From: Pleurocapsa sp. FMAR1
GTDB taxonomy: Bacteria > Cyanobacteriota > Cyanobacteriia > Cyanobacteriales > Xenococcaceae
Assembly: GCF_963665995.1 (NCBI RefSeq)
Contig: NZ_OY762512.1
Coordinates: forward strand, 186,001-250,000
Reading direction: 5' to 3'
DNA: 64,000 nucleotides
Shown: positions 18,913 through 28,069 of the stretch, one piece after another
How the letters are laid out: every line of letters begins with the position of its first letter
Position numbering within the stretch: position 1 is the first letter of the stretch
Notes under the pieces: generated by a model
Databases searched by the model: none
The model's input: the letters and a program-made list of their open reading frames with translations, nothing else
Told to the model about the DNA's origin: nothing
Position numbers and translations under genes: made by a program

Positions 18913-20328
18913 TTAACTAGAATCTCCACCAATTGTGACATTTTTGATTCTTAAGCTAGGGCCACCACAGCCTACAGCAAGACCAGATTGACCTCCTTTG
19001 CCACATCCTCCAGATTCGTCCCAAATAAAATCATCGCCAATTGCTTCAATATCAGCCAGAGTTTTGAAAACATTACCAGAAAGAGTAACGTCCTTGACAG
19101 GTTCAGCTAATTCTCCATTACGAATCATCCAAGCCTCTCCTGCACTAAAGATAAATATTTCGCCATTTGTCATTCCACCCAACCAATTGCGCGCATAAAC
19201 TCCCTTAGAGATTCCTTGAAATAATTCTTTTACTGGAGTATTGCCTCTACCAATCCAGGTATTAGTCATTCTGACTATCGGCGAGTAGTGATAGTTAAGA
19301 CAGCGTGCATTGCCTGTGGGTTTTGTATCTAATTTACCTGCGGTTTCTCTAGAGTGGAGTCTACCAACCAAAACTCCATCTTTAATTAGTTGGGTAGTGG
19401 TAGCGGGAGTACCTTCGTCATCATAATAGTAGCTACCCCGATGAATATAGTTCTGCTCGGATTCTCTGGGCGCAGCACCATCAAATATCTGTAAATCATC
19501 TGTACCAAAACGTTTTCCCATACTCATTGTTTCGAGCAGATCGGGATTTTCATAAGCCATATCTGCTTCAGATAAATGTCCAAAAGCCTCATGGACAAAC
19601 AGTCCTGTTAAAATGGGATCGATGACTACGGTATAAATATCCCCTTTAATTTTGGGCAAGGACAAGGCATCTACCGCTCTTTGTGCCGCACTGTTTACCT
19701 GTGAGTCTAACTGAGTTAAATCTTCGTAAGCCTGACGAGATCCCGTTGTTTCTCTACCTGTTTGGATTACCTCTTCTTTTCTAGCAGTAGCTGAAAAGCG
19801 CATTTCCATATCTGACCAAGATTGCTCAATGACGCTGCCTTCGGATGTGGCGATAATTATCTTTTGGGAACTGTCACTGTAGCCCACAGTGGTAGTGGTT
19901 AGACAGTCATGATAACCGCGTAGTAAGTCATTATAGCGATCGCATAACGCTTTTTTATCTGCTAAAGGTATTTCACGAGGATCGCTGCCTTTGAGGGGAA
20001 TTTGACAGATTGCTTGTACAGGTTCAACTGGGGCGAGTATAGTTTCTGAATCACCTACTATTTTTGCAGCAGCAATTGCCTCCTCAAGTCTAGCTACTAG
20101 GGTTGTCAAATCATCGAATGCTGCAAAACCCCAACCACCGCGATAACAGGCGCGAACTTGTCCCCCCAAAGCAATACTCTCGCTTAGGGTTTCTATTTTA
20201 TTGCTACGTAGAAAGATGTTTGTTTCTTCTGCCTGTTCTAGGCGAATAGTCAAAAAGTCAACGCGATCGCTATAGGCAGCAATCAGTTCAGTTAATCGAT
20301 TTTTGTGTTCAGCAAATAGCTTAGACAT
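18913..20328 (-). CDS. tldD: TldD family metalloprotease
   Basis: A 471-residue protein of the TldD/PmbA (U62) family. Bacterial TldD-TldE heterodimers are zinc proteases that degrade unfolded peptides and mature some ribosomal peptides. The zinc motif is complete: LFVHEAFGHLSEADMAYENP (HExxxH). GRLHSRETAGKLDTKPTGNAR and NGEIFIFSAGEAWMIRNGEL are typical family blocks. A glycine-rich end (GGCGKGGQSGLAVGCGGP) is also typical. With the intact HExxxH it is the TldD-type subunit; a TldE/PmbA partner is not in the window. Confidence 0.92.
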   Translation of the reverse strand: MSKLFAEHKNRLTELIAAYSDRVDFLTIRLEQAEETNIFLRSNKIETLSESIALGGQVRACYRGGWGFAAFDDLTTLVARLEEAIAAAKIVGDSETILAPVEPVQAICQIPLKGSDPREIPLADKKALCDRYNDLLRGYHDCLTTTTVGYSDSSQKIIIATSEGSVIEQSWSDMEMRFSATARKEEVIQTGRETTGSRQAYEDLTQLDSQVNSAAQRAVDALSLPKIKGDIYTVVIDPILTGLFVHEAFGHLSEADMAYENPDLLETMSMGKRFGTDDLQIFDGAAPRESEQNYIHRGSYYYDDEGTPATTTQLIKDGVLVGRLHSRETAGKLDTKPTGNARCLNYHYSPIVRMTNTWIGRGNTPVKELFQGISKGVYARNWLGGMTNGEIFIFSAGEAWMIRNGELAEPVKDVTLSGNVFKTLADIEAIGDDFIWDESGGCGKGGQSGLAVGCGGPSLRIKNVTIGGDSS

Positions 20329-20414
20329 TACAATTTTAAATAGGCTTAAGCTTCAAGTTTACCGCTTTTTCAAGCTCGATAAATTGAACCTAATATTTAA
20401 CAGCTATCTAAACC

Positions 20415-20873
20415 TTAATTTTGTAACAAGGGCAAACATTGATATAGTTTTTCATCTAAATACAAAGATTGCGGATAATTAATTGCCAAATCCATAGCTT
20501 CCAAAATGATGGCAGCATCACTTTCTTTGGTGCAGAAAGAATTGACTCCCAAAGAATACAAAAGCTCAATTACTTCTGGATGTTGATAATCACTCCAGTG
20601 AATAAAACTTGTTTGGGGGGAAATAGCTTTGATTAAGCTCAAGTTATCAGTATCAGATTCTTCTTCAATATCAAAAAATAAGACATCAATGGTCATCTCA
20701 CCATACATTAAAGAAAATACCTGTTCTGAATTATTTAGCAAAATTACCTGAAGATTTGGTCTGGCAGTTTTTATAAGTTGATTTAACTGTTGTCCTTGTC
20801 TATGAGATTCAATTATGACGACGTTTAAGGATTTAAATGATGATGGTTTTGGGGCTAAAATATCATCTAGCAT
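20415..20873 (-). CDS. Degenerate response-regulator receiver protein
   Basis: A 152-residue protein that threads as a CheY-like receiver: strand 1 LNVVIIESHRQGQQLNQLI, a phosphoacceptor-like Asp in IDVLFFDIEEESD, a Ser in SFIHWSDYQHPEV (T/S switch) and Lys in VNSFCTKESDAAI. The acidic pair after strand 1 is Glu-Ser rather than Asp-Asp, so Mg binding and phosphorylation may be impaired. It has no output domain. Some cyanobacterial receivers with such changes act as non-phosphorylated adaptors (inference). Confidence 0.6.
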   Translation of the reverse strand: MLDDILAPKPSSFKSLNVVIIESHRQGQQLNQLIKTARPNLQVILLNNSEQVFSLMYGEMTIDVLFFDIEEESDTDNLSLIKAISPQTSFIHWSDYQHPEVIELLYSLGVNSFCTKESDAAIILEAMDLAINYPQSLYLDEKLYQCLPLLQN

Positions 20874-21283
20874 AATTTTTAAAACGTATATTTTGCGTAT
20901 ATTTATTTAGATATTATTACCTACATTATTACACGTCTTATTTATCCTTAAGTATTTTTACGGTCAATTGTTGAAAACTTGATATAATTGCCTCTCTTTT
21001 TAAAATTTGTTTAAAGATCTGATCTAGGTATTTAGACGCTCAGGACGAAATAGTTGATTTAAAATATTTAAATCAATAGGCATATTCTTTACATTCTGTT
21101 ACAGTAGTGAGCGTAATTAAAAAATCGGGCAAAAAGCTCAATCAAAAATATAAGCTATGATACCAGTTCGGTTTTTGATTAAGACTTATTTTGCTTGTGT
21201 TAGATATTAGCTTTTAGCTCTCAGCCATTAGCTTTTAACTATTGCTGACAAATTTTTTTTGTAACTCAAGCTCATTTTTGATA
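20874..21283. other. Intergenic region with a possible plus-strand promoter
   Basis: About 410 bases without a convincing gene. TGATATAATTG (TATAAT at 20983-20988) looks like an extended -10 on the plus strand, without a good -35. Tracts such as AGCTTTTAGCTCTCAGCC near 21210 are common low-complexity repeats. Confidence 0.35.
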
Positions 21284-21484
21284 ATGTCTATCAATCCAAT
21301 TAGAATTAATGGCGAAAAATCATTCATTGTCGAAAAGCTGCCAAAAATTTCCTTAATACCCAATAAAAATAGCCAAATTTTGTGTCAGCTTGATTTTATA
21401 AATTCTCATCAATGGCTGCTGTTAGGTATTATCAGTACTATCTGTTTAGTTTTTATTATTGTTTCTTGTACTTGGATTGCCTAA
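21284..21484 (+). CDS. Small single-pass membrane protein, unknown
   Basis: The frame is open from a TTG at 21242, but the ATG at 21284 gives a cleaner 66-residue protein, MSINPIRINGEKSFIVEK onward. It ends in one strongly hydrophobic helix (WLLLGIISTICLVFIIVSCTWIA). No family recognised. Tail-anchored topology with the N-terminus in the cytosol is likely. It lies alone between two minus-strand genes, so expression is unproven. Confidence 0.45.
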   Translation: MSINPIRINGEKSFIVEKLPKISLIPNKNSQILCQLDFINSHQWLLLGIISTICLVFIIVSCTWIA

Positions 21485-21528
21485 ACAAAGATAATAAATA
21501 AATATTGAAGCTACTAAGTTATTTTCAA

Positions 21529-22299
21529 CTATAGATAGCTGGCAAAAAGATAAACTAAAGGCGCAATAGCGATCGCAGGTAAAAAAGAAGCGACGCGAAT
21601 TTTAACAATTTCTAATAAGTTAAAGCCGATCGCCATAATTATTAGACCACCAATGCCCGTAATTATTAACAGATAGGGATTATTACTAGGATCGGGAATA
21701 GTATCGGCTACTAAACCAACAATTAAAGATAATCCGCCTTGATAAATCCCAATTACTAAGATAGAAAAAGCAACTCCAATGCCATAAATATTAGCCAGAG
21801 CAATAGAAATCACTCCATCCATAGTTGCTTTTAAAGTTAATAAAGTATTGTCGCCATTTAGACCATTATTAAAACTACCAATCAAAGCCATTGGACCAAC
21901 ACAAAATAACAAACTACTAGCAACAAAACCTTCGGTAAATAATCCTTTGCCGCGAAACTTTTTCTTGAGCCAATTACCAATATTGGTGAGTTTTTCTTCA
22001 ATTTGCAATAATTCTCCCGCAACCCCTCCCAGCACTATTGACAGTAGTCCTAAAATTGCGCCATCAATACCTCCAGACTGAACTTTGCCTAGACTGTTTG
22101 CCATAGTTAAACCAATCCAAATCGTCAATAAGCCAATGCCTTGAGTAATGATAGTTTGGAGCTTAGGAGAAAGGCGATCGCTGAGTAATAAGCCCAGACT
22201 ACTCCCTAACAAAACGGTAAGAACATTAATCCAGGTACCGCTTGTCTTCGCCCAAAAGTTTAAATTCGCAATCAAGTAGATTGATAAAATAACGTTCAA
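21529..22299 (-). CDS. DUF554 family membrane protein
   Basis: A 256-residue polytopic protein with about seven membrane segments. It shows the DUF554 (YdfK-like) pattern: GTWINVLTVLLGSSLGLLLSDRL near the start, GEGVAGEL-like GVAGELLQIEEKL, then the conserved GFVASSLLFCVGPMALIGS and LKATMDGVISIALAN. Family function is unknown; some members are proposed small-solute transporters. Start may be at an internal Met, but none precedes the conserved GTWIN block more closely. Confidence 0.85.
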   Translation of the reverse strand: MNVILSIYLIANLNFWAKTSGTWINVLTVLLGSSLGLLLSDRLSPKLQTIITQGIGLLTIWIGLTMANSLGKVQSGGIDGAILGLLSIVLGGVAGELLQIEEKLTNIGNWLKKKFRGKGLFTEGFVASSLLFCVGPMALIGSFNNGLNGDNTLLTLKATMDGVISIALANIYGIGVAFSILVIGIYQGGLSLIVGLVADTIPDPSNNPYLLIITGIGGLIIMAIGFNLLEIVKIRVASFLPAIAIAPLVYLFASYL

Positions 22300-22468
22300 A
22301 TAAATATTTATCTAAGCCTGCGTAGATTATTACATAATGAAGCTTTAACCTGGACAAATAAGGTTTTAAGGATGTTCAAGTTTTACTTTGGTCTTTAGTG
22401 ATGCTGATGTAAGATATATCCTGGGAATCAGATCGGCAAATATAAAAGAATAATATCAGGAGATAGCT

Positions 22469-23338
22469 TTGGATAATAATCAGCCTGAAAAGTTAGCAGA
22501 AGTTTTGAAGGTGGCTCGTTCTGTCGCCTGGGGAGCAGCAGACATTCTTAGCTCTTTCTATCATAAAGATACTTCTGACTTGGATATTAAAAATAAAAAG
22601 GATGGTCCTGTTACTGACGCTGACATGGCTGCGAATAAATATATTCTTGGTCGGTTTAAAGAAGAGCTAGGTACAGAAGATTTTGGTTACTTGTCCGAAG
22701 AAACTTTTGACGTTAAAAAAGCCGAACCAGTTGACCACGATTGGGTTTGGATTATCGATCCTTTGGATGGTACACGAGATTTCATTGACAAAAATGGTGA
22801 ATATGGGATGCACATCGCCTTGGTTTATCAAGGTCGCCCTGTAATTGGAATTGTAGCTATTCCTGAAGCCGAAAAAGTTTATTTTGCCTCAAAAGGTAAT
22901 GGTACTTTTGTGGAAACTAAAGATGGTACGGTTACACCGATCAAAGTATCTGAACGTAACACTATTGAGAATCTATATTTAATCGTTAGTCGATCGCACC
23001 GTGACGATCGCTTTCAACAGCTAATCGATCGCTTGCCCTTTGCAGGTAAGAAATATATGGGTGGAGTTGGAGGAAAAATTTCTACCCTTTTAGAACAAGA
23101 ATCAGATGTTTATATTTCACTCTCAGGTAAGTCGGCAGCTAAAGATTGGGATTTTGCTGCACCAGAATTGATTCTCACCGAAGCAGGTGGCAAGTTTACC
23201 TATGTCAATGGTGAACCCGTTTATTATAATCAGGGAGATGTGAAACGCTGGGGTTGTATTGTAGCTACTAACGGACATTGCCATGAAGAACTTTGTACTA
23301 AAGCCAGTGCTATTATCGATGAGATCGATCGTGGATAA
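22469..23338 (+). CDS. cysQ: 3'(2'),5'-bisphosphate nucleotidase (CysQ-like inositol monophosphatase family)
   Basis: A 289-residue Mg-dependent phosphatase. The metal site is complete: GPVTDADMAAN, SEET (Glu), WVWIIDPLDGTRDFI (DPxDGT) and AAKDWDFAAPELILTEAGG (WD-aPe). The length and DPLDGTRDFI sequence suit CysQ, which removes pAp formed in sulfate assimilation; inositol phosphatase activity is an alternative. The start is TTG at 22469 with AGGAGA 6 bases upstream, and no better ATG precedes the conserved part. Confidence 0.88.
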   Translation: MDNNQPEKLAEVLKVARSVAWGAADILSSFYHKDTSDLDIKNKKDGPVTDADMAANKYILGRFKEELGTEDFGYLSEETFDVKKAEPVDHDWVWIIDPLDGTRDFIDKNGEYGMHIALVYQGRPVIGIVAIPEAEKVYFASKGNGTFVETKDGTVTPIKVSERNTIENLYLIVSRSHRDDRFQQLIDRLPFAGKKYMGGVGGKISTLLEQESDVYISLSGKSAAKDWDFAAPELILTEAGGKFTYVNGEPVYYNQGDVKRWGCIVATNGHCHEELCTKASAIIDEIDRG

Positions 23339-23437
23339 TATGTTTGGTTAGGCTAAATACTCTAGCAGCAGGTAATTTTTGCTTCTTGAATTTAATCATG
23401 ATTTCTTGGAGTAAGCTAAATATCTAGAAAAATATTC

Positions 23438-23728
23438 TTGATAAACAACGGTATTGATTCAAATACTATTTATCCCGATCTAAAGGCTGCTGCTGCTGCG
23501 GTGTGTCGTAGGTGGTGTGAGCAACATGGCTATAGCGATTGTTTCTATCAACAGGGAAGTTGGTGGGCATTTCCTGCTAACGGCGTGCTGCCTATCAAAA
23601 TTTATGATGTAATCGATCTAGAGCATACTAAAGCCGAGCGGATTCAAGTTAAATATTACTCTATTGCTCTATCAGTTGCCTTACTTCCAGATGGCTGTAT
23701 TGCACCTCATAATCATCCTGAGATTTAA
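23438..23728 (+). CDS. Conserved hypothetical protein, 96 residues
   Basis: A small soluble protein starting with TTG: KAAAAAVCRRWCEQHGYSDC then QGSWWAFPANGVLPIKI and a C-terminal DGCIAPHNHPEI. The sequence looks like a conserved cyanobacterial protein, but I do not recognise a named family. Its TAA overlaps the TAA of tenA on the other strand (23725-23728), so the two genes converge with shared stop bases. Confidence 0.6.
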   Translation: MINNGIDSNTIYPDLKAAAAAVCRRWCEQHGYSDCFYQQGSWWAFPANGVLPIKIYDVIDLEHTKAERIQVKYYSIALSVALLPDGCIAPHNHPEI

Positions 23729-24399
23729 TTTATTTGCCAGCGTTCGAGATGATAGGCACTATCCCAAAACATCCATTCAAACTGAGAAGCGCGATAAAAT
23801 ACCTGATTCATTAAAGCCAATTCGGAATTGCTAGCCTTAGTTGCCATGTCATTTGCCACGTTAATGACACTTTCAACAGATGCTTCAAAATCTTTATCAA
23901 TATAGGTATCAATCCATCTTTGATAAAAATTATCTTGCTCATTTACCTGTTGATAAATATGTTTGCCTACTTCCAAGTAAATCCAAAAACAAGGCAAAAC
24001 AGCAGCAACGCTAATAGGAAAACTATGTTGATAGGCAGTGGCTAATAAAAAATTAGTGTAATTCAAACAAGTAGGAGAAGCTTGACTGGATAATGCTACT
24101 TCTGGCGAGATATTAAACTCCCGAAAAAACTCTGTATGTAAACTACGTTCAACGGCGATCGCAATTTGAGCATTAAGAGCAAACTCTAACTGTAAGTCGG
24201 CAGTTGGTGCTTTGGCAGCAATAATAGCTAATACGCGGGCAAATTCCCCCAAATATATGCCATCTTGAATTATGTAATGCTGAAATATCTCTTTGCTTAA
24301 TGAACCTTGCTCAAGCTGCTGAATAAACTCCATCTTCAAGATAGAGCTATAGATGTTATCAATGTTGTCCCAAGCCTGAGCAGAAAAATTCATATACAC
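23725..24399 (-). CDS. tenA: TenA/Thi-4 family aminopyrimidine hydrolase (thiaminase II)
   Basis: A 224-residue all-helical protein of the TenA family, which salvages thiamin pyrimidine by hydrolysing aminopyrimidine breakdown products. Key positions are present: YIIQDGIYLGEFAR (substrate Asp), VLPCFWIYLEVGKHI with the active-site Cys, and QFEWMFWDSAY with the conserved Glu. Because the central Cys is kept it belongs to the TenA_C type. No TPP riboswitch was seen upstream; a dead toxin gene lies there. Confidence 0.9.
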   Translation of the reverse strand: MYMNFSAQAWDNIDNIYSSILKMEFIQQLEQGSLSKEIFQHYIIQDGIYLGEFARVLAIIAAKAPTADLQLEFALNAQIAIAVERSLHTEFFREFNISPEVALSSQASPTCLNYTNFLLATAYQHSFPISVAAVLPCFWIYLEVGKHIYQQVNEQDNFYQRWIDTYIDKDFEASVESVINVANDMATKASNSELALMNQVFYRASQFEWMFWDSAYHLERWQIN

Positions 24400-24471
24400 A
24401 TTAAATATTGAACCTTAAGTATATTGACTGCGAAAAACTATTGAATATAATCTATGATTCGATTTGTACAT

Positions 24472-24658
24472 CTAGCTAATCAGCTTGTCATATTTTGCAT
24501 GAGTACAAACCCACACCCCTGAAATACCATCTTTAACTTCAACTTTCAATGGCTCTATAACCTTTCCCAGCAAGAATCGATCAATATTGTCTAACCTTTT
24601 TGAAGTGTAGCGATTGATGTCATGGATCTGTTTTTAGCAATTCATAATTTTCGTCTGC
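24472..24658 (-). pseudogene. Degraded RelE/ParE-like toxin
   Basis: On the minus strand the conceptual peptide reads ADENYELLKTDP, stop, HQSLHFKKVRQY, stop, SILAGKGYRAIES. After a one-base frame change it continues VEVKDGISGVWVCTHAKYDK and LIS-stop. This is the C-terminal two thirds of a RelE/HigB-type toxin ('LHFKK...R.GYRAL...D...W.W.GTHAEYDKL'). At least two stops and a frameshift make it inactive; the first stop is a TGA where this family has TGG (Trp). No antitoxin gene was found next to it. Confidence 0.75.
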
Positions 24659-24874
24659 TATTCGCTTATAGACATGACTTAATGAGCTTTGGTTTAGTAT
24701 TATCCAATTTTATCAGAAAGTCTCAGTCAGATTTTGTTTAGAGATTTTGCACTCACTCAATTGATAGCTTTTTCGGCGATCGCACTCAAGCAGCGATTTT
24801 TGCTACTCAACGTCGATTTTTGTAGTAACTGTCTAAATATTTGACAAAGTATTTAACCAATTGCTATTATTTAT

Positions 24875-24897
24875 AACAATTGTTCGATATAAATAAA
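24875..24897. promoter_or_regulatory. Candidate TetR operator, copy 1
   Basis: Palindrome AACAATTGTT (24875-24884) followed by GTTCGATATAAATAAA (24882-24897), just before the tetR ATG at 24900. The last 16 bases recur in inverse orientation at 26753-26768 before devC. This placement fits autorepression by the TetR protein. Confidence 0.55.
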
Positions 24898-24899
24898 AT

Positions 24900-25466
24900 A
24901 TGCCCAAGATTGTCGACCGCGATCGCTATCGAGAAGAATTACTTAGTAAGTGTTTCGATCTCTTCGCAGATAAAGGTTATGGTTCGGTAACGATGCGTCA
25001 AATAGCCGAAGAATTAGAAGTTTCTACAGGAACTTTGTATCATTATTTTCCTAGCAAAGAAGCATTGTTTGAGCAGTTAGTAGAAGCGTTGTCTCAAAAA
25101 GACATTAATCAAGCATTGAAAGAATTGGATGGAATGCAAACACTGCAAGAAAAAGCAGCAGGAATTGGAGAATATTTGCTTAAAAATGAAGATTATTTTA
25201 TCAAGTGGACTTGTATTATGGTCAATTTTTATCAACATCAAGACGCTAAAGAATTTAAAAAAAGTGGTGTATTTAGGCGAGCAAATGAAAACTACGCTAA
25301 GGCAATTTACGATCTATTAGGTGTTAAAGATAGAGCATTGGCTATATTTATTTATTCTTTTATTGATGGTCTAATTCTCGAAAGATTATGGGGAGATGAA
25401 TCAGTTTCTGTTCCCGAACAATGTCAATTATTAGGCAAAATGCTTACTGCTTATTTAGAAAAGTAA
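24900..25466 (+). CDS. TetR/AcrR family transcriptional regulator
   Basis: A 188-residue repressor. The N-terminal helix-turn-helix is VTMRQIAEELEVSTGTLYHYF (about 30-50) followed by PSKEALFEQLVE, the canonical TetR pattern. The C-terminal ligand domain is unassigned. It sits 61 bases upstream of devB and shares a candidate operator sequence with devC, so it very probably controls the devBCA exporter and itself. The inducer is not known. Confidence 0.93.
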   Translation: MPKIVDRDRYREELLSKCFDLFADKGYGSVTMRQIAEELEVSTGTLYHYFPSKEALFEQLVEALSQKDINQALKELDGMQTLQEKAAGIGEYLLKNEDYFIKWTCIMVNFYQHQDAKEFKKSGVFRRANENYAKAIYDLLGVKDRALAIFIYSFIDGLILERLWGDESVSVPEQCQLLGKMLTAYLEK

Positions 25467-25527
25467 GATTTACGTTGTTGTACAAAAACTTAGAAAAAAT
25501 TTTATTTCTGTTAAGGAAGAAGAAATT

Positions 25528-26721
25528 ATGACTTTTAAGCTATTTGTGAAATCTAGAAATAAATGGTTAATTAGTTCGATAATTACCGCTACTGCCATTA
25601 CTGGTGGAATTACAATCTACGGCATTTCTCAGTATGGACAAGTAAATCAAACGACATCAAATTCAGTGCCAACTAAACCGCTCGCGCCGAAAATAACCTC
25701 ATTAGGAAGACTCGAACCAGAAGCAGAAGTAATTAAATTATCTGCACCCTTAGCATTAGATGGCGATCGCCTTGCGGAATTATTAGTAGAAGAAGGCGAT
25801 CGCGTTAAAGCAGGACAAGTAATTGCTATTCTCGATTCAAGAGATTCCTTGCAAGACGCAGTGCAGCAAGCACAAGAACAAGTAAAAGTTTCTCAGGCTA
25901 AACTCGCTCAAGTTCAAGCTGGTGCTAAATTGGGGGAAATTCAAGCTCAAAGAGAACAGATTTCTCGCTTAAAAGCCGAATTAATTGGCGAAATTAAAAG
26001 TCAAAATGCAGCGATCGCTAGTTTACAGGCACAGGTAAATAATGCCCGCAGTGAATACAATCGTCATCAGCAACTATATCAAGAAGGTGCGATCGCAATT
26101 TCGACTTTAGACAGCAAACGTCTGGCTTTAGAAACGGCACAAGAACAATTGAAAGAAGCACAAGCAACGCAAGATCGCACCAATAGCACTCTTAAAGCGC
26201 AGTTAGCCGAAGCTAAAGCAAATTTAGATCAGATTTCTGAAATTCGTCCAGTAGATGTTAATGCAGCACACACCGAAGTTAATAGCGCGATCGCTGTCTT
26301 AAACAAAGCAAAAACTGACTTAGCACAGGCTTACGTTCGTGCGCCGATGGATAGTCAAATTCTTAAAATTCAGACGCGATCAGCGGAAAAGATAGGCGAT
26401 TCGGGTATTGTCGAATTGGCACAAACGGATTCCATGATAGCCATAGCTGAAGTTTATCAGAGTGATATTGCTAAAGTAAAAGTGGGACAGTCAGCAGAAA
26501 TTACTGGTCAAGCTTTTGAGGGAATAGTCAGAGGCAAGGTCGTTCAAATTGGCTTACAGGTTAGCAGACAGGATGTATTTAGCGATCGGCCTGGAGAAAA
26601 TTTAGATCGCCGTGTGATTGAAGTAAAAATTCGTCTCAATCGAGAAGACAGCAAACGGGTTACTGGTTTGACTAATTTACAAGTGCAGACAGCAATTAGC
26701 AGCGCAAGGCTTGCGCCCTGA
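25528..26721 (+). CDS. devB: DevB-type ABC exporter membrane fusion protein
   Basis: A 397-residue HlyD-family periplasmic adaptor. One N-terminal membrane helix (about 12-31) is followed by half of a lipoyl domain (LAELLVEEGDRVKAGQVIAI), a long coiled coil (about 105-240, rich in AQ/LA) and the second lipoyl half (AYVRAPMDSQILKIQTR). The beta-barrel follows. DevB joins DevCA to an outer-membrane channel. In heterocyst formers DevBCA exports glycolipids; here no such link is shown, and a TetR-controlled efflux role is more likely. Confidence 0.9.
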   Translation: MTFKLFVKSRNKWLISSIITATAITGGITIYGISQYGQVNQTTSNSVPTKPLAPKITSLGRLEPEAEVIKLSAPLALDGDRLAELLVEEGDRVKAGQVIAILDSRDSLQDAVQQAQEQVKVSQAKLAQVQAGAKLGEIQAQREQISRLKAELIGEIKSQNAAIASLQAQVNNARSEYNRHQQLYQEGAIAISTLDSKRLALETAQEQLKEAQATQDRTNSTLKAQLAEAKANLDQISEIRPVDVNAAHTEVNSAIAVLNKAKTDLAQAYVRAPMDSQILKIQTRSAEKIGDSGIVELAQTDSMIAIAEVYQSDIAKVKVGQSAEITGQAFEGIVRGKVVQIGLQVSRQDVFSDRPGENLDRRVIEVKIRLNREDSKRVTGLTNLQVQTAISSARLAP

Positions 26722-26752
26722 AAAATAATGAGCGATCGCCTTTTTCTTTCAA

Positions 26753-26775
26753 TTTATTTATATCGAACGTTCGAT
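26753..26775. promoter_or_regulatory. Candidate TetR operator, copy 2, before devC
   Basis: A perfect 14-bp palindrome ATCGAACGTTCGAT (26762-26775) preceded by TTTATTTATATCGAAC (26753-26768). The latter 16 bases are the exact reverse complement of 24882-24897 upstream of tetR. It lies in the 131-base gap between devB and devC. Confidence 0.6.
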
Positions 26776-26852
26776 CGTATACGAACTTGAAATGATGTCC
26801 ACAGATAAATATTTGCTTGCTAATCACTTAATAAACAGATGAGATTGATACT

Positions 26853-28019
26853 ATGTTTTCTAAACTATTTCGCAGAACACCGTTAGCACTTAGACAAGTA
26901 GTGAAAGACAAGACTCGTTTAATGGTGGCGATCGCGGGAATTGCTTTTGCAGATATCTTGATGTTTGTGCAGATGGGATTTGAAAACGCGCTTTACGATG
27001 CTGCAATTAAACCGCATTTGAGTTTACAGGCGGATTTGGTGATGATTAATCCCCAATTTCAAACTCTATTTTCCGTCAAAGATTTTTCTCGCGATCAACT
27101 TTATCAGACATTAGGAAATAACGCAGTTAAATCAGTTAGTCCTGTTTATATCTCCACTGGACAATGGCGCAATCCCCAAACGAGACAGGAAAGAGCAATA
27201 TTAGTCTGGGGAATCGATCCTACTGTCAGTGCGTTTAAGTTTCCTGAAGTCGAGCAAAATCGAGATAGTTTAAAACAATTAAATCAAGTATTATTCGATC
27301 GCGCTAGTCGTCCCGAATATGGTGCAATTCCAGACTGGTTAAAACAAAAAGGTAGTGTCGAAACTGAGATTAACGATAAAGAGATCGCTGTCAAAGGATT
27401 ATTTACTCTTGGTTCGTCTTTTGCTGCGGATGGCAATATTATTACTAGCGACTCAACCTTTTTGCAAATTTTCCCCCAACGCCAAAGCGATCGCATTGAC
27501 GTTGGCTTAATTAAATTAAAGCCTAAAGTCGATCCCAAACAGGTGCAGTTGCAATTAGAAGCAATGTTACTCCATGATGTCAAAATTTTAACCCCCAAAG
27601 AATTTGCTGAAATTGAAAAACAATATTGGGCAAACGGTACAGGTATCGGCTTTATTTTTGGACTGGGTGTAATCGTAGGTTTTATTGTCGGTATCATCAT
27701 TGTCTACCAAATTCTTTACTCCGACGTTTCTCAACATCTGCCTGAATACGCCACTCTCAAAGCAATGGGTTATAGCGATCGCTATTTATTATGGGTTTTG
27801 CTACAAGAAGCCTTACTTTTGGCTTTATTAGGTTATTTTCCTGGACTGCTTCTGGCTTTCGGACTTTATCAAATTGCCTATGCTGCTACTCTACTGCCGA
27901 TCATTATGAAGTTAGAAACAGTAATATCCGTTTTGATCCTAACTATAGTCATGTGTAGCGTTTCAGGAGCGATCGCGATGAAAAAACTGCGCTCGGCAGA
28001 TCCAGCAGATGTTTTTTAA
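26853..28019 (+). CDS. devC: DevC-type ABC exporter permease
   Basis: A 388-residue permease of the MacB/FtsX-like type: one N-terminal membrane helix (RLMVAIAGIAFADILMFVQMG), a large periplasmic domain (about 50-255) and three C-terminal helices including GLGVIVGFIVGIIIVYQILY and the FtsX-like motif LPEYATLKAMGYSDRYL. 'DKTRLMVAIAGIAFADILMF' is characteristic of DevC. It works with DevA (ATPase, 50 bases downstream) and DevB. Confidence 0.92.
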   Translation: MFSKLFRRTPLALRQVVKDKTRLMVAIAGIAFADILMFVQMGFENALYDAAIKPHLSLQADLVMINPQFQTLFSVKDFSRDQLYQTLGNNAVKSVSPVYISTGQWRNPQTRQERAILVWGIDPTVSAFKFPEVEQNRDSLKQLNQVLFDRASRPEYGAIPDWLKQKGSVETEINDKEIAVKGLFTLGSSFAADGNIITSDSTFLQIFPQRQSDRIDVGLIKLKPKVDPKQVQLQLEAMLLHDVKILTPKEFAEIEKQYWANGTGIGFIFGLGVIVGFIVGIIIVYQILYSDVSQHLPEYATLKAMGYSDRYLLWVLLQEALLLALLGYFPGLLLAFGLYQIAYAATLLPIIMKLETVISVLILTIVMCSVSGAIAMKKLRSADPADVF

Positions 28020-28069
28020 AAAAGTAAAAAGTAATTTTTCAGGTAACAAGTAGCTAGTAGCAAACTAAA

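Noticed and set aside
18913-20328. PmbA/TldE subunit
   Set aside because: The HEAFGH zinc motif is intact, which marks the TldD-type partner; TldE lacks it.
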